A DNA stretch of 33,213 bases from Planctomycetales bacterium (lineage in GTDB: Bacteria; Planctomycetota; Planctomycetia; Pirellulales; Pirellulaceae). The position numbers were made by a program, and so were the translations under genes. Position 1 is the first letter of the stretch. Each line of letters begins with the position of its first letter. This document shows, one piece after another, positions 30,674-33,213 of the stretch. The notes under the pieces were generated by a model. It saw only the letters and a program-made list of their open reading frames with translations. It was not told the DNA's origin and made no database searches. The DNA lies in assembly GCA_020426625.1 (NCBI GenBank), contig JAGQPR010000026.1, positions 1-33,213 of the forward strand, given 5' to 3'.

Positions 30674-32185
30674 TTAGCAGCCGTAGATTGGGCTCAGTTT
30701 TCGGCGTAAATACTGCATTAGGGGAGCCTCACTCAAGCTTTGTCCGCTGACGCGTTGTACTAGTTCGCTTGGTGCAATGCATGCCCCGTGTGCATGCACG
30801 TGTTTTCTCAGCCATGCCAACAGTGGCTCAAACTCACCCTCGGCAAACATGTTATCAAGATCGCCAAGCTGTGCAGCGGCAGCTTGCATCAATTGAGCTG
30901 CGTAAAGGTTGCCCAAGGAATAGGTCGGGAAGTAGCCCACCAATCCGGCGCTCCAGTGAACATCCTGTAGTATGCCATCTTTGGCCGAGGGCGGTCGGAT
31001 TCCCAGGTAGTGAGAATAGCGTTCATTCCAAGCGTCCGGCGCGTCCGCCACCAACAACTGTCCCGATATCAACTGCTGCTCGATTTCGAATCGAATCAGA
31101 ATGTGCAGATTGTAGGTCACTTCGTCGGCTTCTACGCGGATTAGTGAAGGCTGGACCAGGTTTGCATCACGATAGATCTGCTCTGCTGCAAAGCCTTGCC
31201 AAGCGTCACCAACACGAGCTGAGATTTTTGGAAACGCCCAGCGCCAAAACGCCTGGCTGCGTCCAACGAAGTTTTCCCAAAGACGCGATTGGGATTCATG
31301 GATTCCAAGACTTGCTGCCGATCCCGGTGGTAACCCAAACCACTCACCCGGCAAACCCTGTTCGTAGATTCCGTGGCCCGCTTCATGAAGTGTGCCGAAA
31401 AGCCCGCTGGGAAAAAATGTCTCTTGAAACCGAGTCAGAATCCGACAGTCGTCAGGTCCCAGTGTAGTGCAGAAAGGGTGGCTGGTTTCATCCAACCGCC
31501 CCCGCTGAAAATCGTATCCGATACTCTCAGCGGCCCAGCGACTGACCGTTCTTTGCTTGTCGATCGAAATCGGTTGTCGCAGAGTTTGGCCGTCGGGGCG
31601 ATTGTTGGACTGACCGAGTTCCTTGACTAGATCCACCAACTGTTCCCTCAGGCGAGAGAATATCTCAACCAATTGCGACGACTTGCAATCGGGTTCGTAT
31701 TGGTCGAGTAGCGCGTCGTACAACTGACCATCTGTCGCTAACAGCTCCGCCTCTTGACGCCGCAGCGAAATGACCTCGGTCATATATGGTTCAAACAAGA
31801 GCCAGTTGTCTTGCTGTCTGGCACGCTCCCAAGCTTGCTGTCCTAAAACGGTCGCACGCGAGATTGCCTTTACCAATTCAATCGGCAGTCGGGTGTTGCG
31901 TGAGAAATCCTTGGCAAGCCGGCGAATGATTGCCCCGGTTGGCAATTCGCCGGCCTGAGCGAGATCACTCTGTTGCAGCAAATCCAAAGCCTCACCAAAC
32001 TCCCGATCCGTGCGGCGACGGTGAATGAGGCCACTGAGATAGGTCAGTTGCTCTGCACGATAGTTGCCCGCCTTACTCGGCAATCCCGTGCGTTCATCCC
32101 ATTCCAGCAATGCCGAGGTGGATTCCAACAATGCTGTTTCGCGAACATGTGAAACTACGTATTCAAGTCTTGCTTGGTCATCCAT
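30674..32185 (-). CDS. M32 family metallocarboxypeptidase (carboxypeptidase Taq type)
   Basis: A 503-residue cytoplasmic zinc carboxypeptidase that removes C-terminal residues from peptides. The zinc motif HEAGH lies at about residues 266-270, and the third ligand is the Glu of HESQSRLWENFVG about 30 residues later. Other family features are the N-terminal LLEWDERTGLPSKAGNYRAEQL, HPFCTTLGPDDCRILTRF before the active site, RVEADEVTYNLHILIRFEIE after it, and DVHWSAGLVGYFPTYSLGN near the C-terminus. Length matches the family (about 500). It is downstream of the oxidoreductase gene on the same strand, but a strong hairpin separates them, so it is likely transcribed independently. Confidence 0.94.
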   Translation of the reverse strand: MDDQARLEYVVSHVRETALLESTSALLEWDERTGLPSKAGNYRAEQLTYLSGLIHRRRTDREFGEALDLLQQSDLAQAGELPTGAIIRRLAKDFSRNTRLPIELVKAISRATVLGQQAWERARQQDNWLLFEPYMTEVISLRRQEAELLATDGQLYDALLDQYEPDCKSSQLVEIFSRLREQLVDLVKELGQSNNRPDGQTLRQPISIDKQRTVSRWAAESIGYDFQRGRLDETSHPFCTTLGPDDCRILTRFQETFFPSGLFGTLHEAGHGIYEQGLPGEWFGLPPGSAASLGIHESQSRLWENFVGRSQAFWRWAFPKISARVGDAWQGFAAEQIYRDANLVQPSLIRVEADEVTYNLHILIRFEIEQQLISGQLLVADAPDAWNERYSHYLGIRPPSAKDGILQDVHWSAGLVGYFPTYSLGNLYAAQLMQAAAAQLGDLDNMFAEGEFEPLLAWLRKHVHAHGACIAPSELVQRVSGQSLSEAPLMQYLRRKLSPIYGC

Positions 32186-32295
32186 GAGTTAAACGCTTAT
32201 ATTCCAATTCGATTAGTTCGGAAACGAGTTGCTGTCTGGTGTCTAGTCTTCCTGGTGGGGCATGTAGGTCACGCATAACGCCTGGATAGACCTGT

Positions 32296-32332
32296 GGCGC
32301 GTTGCCTGGGGGGGAATACCTAGGCAACCGCC
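32296..32332 (-). terminator. Long hairpin between oxidoreductase and M32 genes
   Basis: GGCG-C-GTTGCCTGGG (32296-32310) pairs with CCTAGGCAAC-CGCC (32319-32332). This gives a 14-bp stem with one bulged C and one G-U, and an 8-nt loop. It lies about 32 nt past the oxidoreductase stop codon on the minus strand. It probably ends that transcript, although no clear U-run follows. Confidence 0.6.
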
Positions 32333-32364
32333 AACAAGATTCGGCGTTGCTAGCGATTACTCGG

Positions 32365-33213
32365 CTAGGCGTATTCGCGATCGACGATCAAGCCGGGCAT
32401 CGGAATTGGATAAGTTCCATCTTCCTTAGGCATCAACGGAGAGTCACTGTCCATCGTCAGCTGAGCTACATTAGGTGCAAATTCATGTTCGCAGTCCATC
32501 ATCTCATCCAGTGTAACGACTTGACCAGTATGAGCAGCCATACGGCCCATTGATGTGACCGCGCTAGCCATCACGCCGCGTTCGACTTCGTTGTAGGGCT
32601 TGTCATTTCGAATGGCATCCAGCAAGTCGTTCCATTCAACCTGGTATGGGTTATTCGTTTCGTCACCGAATTCCCAGGCGATTTGCGAACGTTTGAACTC
32701 TTGGGCCTTGTAGATTCGTGCGTACGACGGCCAGTGCGAGCTTGCCGATATCGTGGCGCAGCTCTTCGTGCCGTGCGCAAAGCTGGCGAACTCCTTGAAA
32801 CACCCGGGTTGCGTTCTGCCATCCAGCAGTAGTTTGGCGCCGTCCTTAAAGGTGTATTCGACGGAGTAGACATCAAAATTCTGATCGATATTGTCACCTC
32901 GATAGTGGCGACCACCGGACGCTTTGGCTTCGACGGGCCAGTCATTCTTCATCCAGCAGCATTCATCGATGTTGTGAATCAGGAAATCGCTAAATGCTCC
33001 ACCGCTCAGCCAGAGAAACCCGTGGAAATTTGCGATCTGATACATTAGTGGTGACATATTGCCTGGATTGGCAGGTACGGCGGCGGAGCCGGTAGGGCCA
33101 GCCATGCGATAGGCTCGCAGCATCAGCAAGTCGCCGATCTCGCCATCCTGAATTCGCTTGAACAATTCACCACGGGCCTCGCAGTGGCGGCACATCAGGC
33201 CGACACCTACCTT
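32365..33213 (-). CDS. Gfo/Idh/MocA family oxidoreductase, 5' end outside the window
   Basis: The C-terminal 282 or so residues of an NAD(P)-dependent oxidoreductase of the Gfo/Idh/MocA family. The frame stays open to the window edge: the codons before M at 33195 read KVGVGL, giving VGLMCRHCEARGEL, a hallmark of the planctomycete members. The N-terminal Rossmann domain and any Tat signal lie beyond the window. Visible features are the linker RIQDGEIGDLLMLRAYR, the substrate-side region with GGAFSDFLIHNIDECCW (containing the usual conserved D and H), DGRTQPGC and the C-terminal YPIPMPGLIVDREYA. Such proteins act on sugars or inositols; the substrate cannot be inferred. Stop codon at 32365-32367. 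Confidence 0.9.
   Translation of the reverse strand, partial: KVGVGLMCRHCEARGELFKRIQDGEIGDLLMLRAYRMAGPTGSAAVPANPGNMSPLMYQIANFHGFLWLSGGAFSDFLIHNIDECCWMKNDWPVEAKASGGRHYRGDNIDQNFDVYSVEYTFKDGAKLLLDGRTQPGCFKEFASFAHGTKSCATISASSHWPSYARIYKAQEFKRSQIAWEFGDETNNPYQVEWNDLLDAIRNDKPYNEVERGVMASAVTSMGRMAAHTGQVVTLDEMMDCEHEFAPNVAQLTMDSDSPLMPKEDGTYPIPMPGLIVDREYA

Noticed and set aside
30769..31467. A 232-residue plus-strand frame opposite the M32 peptidase gene
   Set aside because: It is antisense to the zinc-motif region of the peptidase and lacks recognisable protein features.

Overview
The window looks like a chromosomal segment from a planctomycete, probably near Pirellula/Rhodopirellula. The evidence is a DUF1559-type protein with a prepilin-like N-terminus and the H-x9-DG ending, a small lipoprotein beside it, a CehA-type secreted metallohydrolase, a Gfo/Idh/MocA oxidoreductase beginning VGLMCRHC, long secreted proteins of unknown function, and short hairpin repeats between genes. 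No rRNA, tRNA, CRISPR array, phage module or complete insertion sequence was found. The assignment rests on recognised families, not on a search.

Layout. Positions 1-184 hold three copies of a palindromic repeat. Positions 185-4288 (minus) encode a UbiA-type prenyltransferase, a secreted FGE-fold protein that lacks the active-site cysteines, a small membrane protein and an HtrA-like protease. Positions 4289-4907 are non-coding and contain four consecutive hairpins. Positions 4908-7991 (plus) encode a uronate isomerase-like protein and a ThDP-dependent 2-keto acid decarboxylase. Positions 8028-16299 (minus) form one apparent operon: a giant secreted TPR protein, ExbB/TolQ, ExbD/TolR, and a protein of about 1100 residues with three membrane segments, a long low-complexity linker and a C-terminal alpha/alpha-toroid domain. 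Positions 16300-17146 carry tandem repeats and a hairpin. Then come a membrane-anchored winged-helix-like protein (17147-17686, plus), a strong bidirectional terminator, and a secreted LolA-like protein (18091-19131, minus). Positions 19441-23624 (plus) encode three surface proteins, two of which share a domain, followed by an ADP-ribosylglycohydrolase-fold protein with an altered metal site. Positions 24824-28498 (minus) encode a PHP metallohydrolase, MobA and a DUF423 protein. Positions 28657-30134 (minus) hold the lipoprotein/DUF1559 pair. Positions 30674-33213 (minus) hold an M32 carboxypeptidase and the 3' part of an oxidoreductase.

The most interesting system is the TPR-ExbB-ExbD-toroid operon. 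The third membrane helix of the toroid protein carries a Ser-x3-His motif like the one in the TonB and TolA anchors, and predicted topology puts its linker and toroid domain in the periplasm. It may be a TonB/TolA counterpart that delivers ExbBD-derived force through an alpha/alpha-toroid instead of a TonB C-terminal domain. A second theme is two unrelated repeat families whose hairpin stems change in a compensatory way between copies, which implies selection on the folded form.
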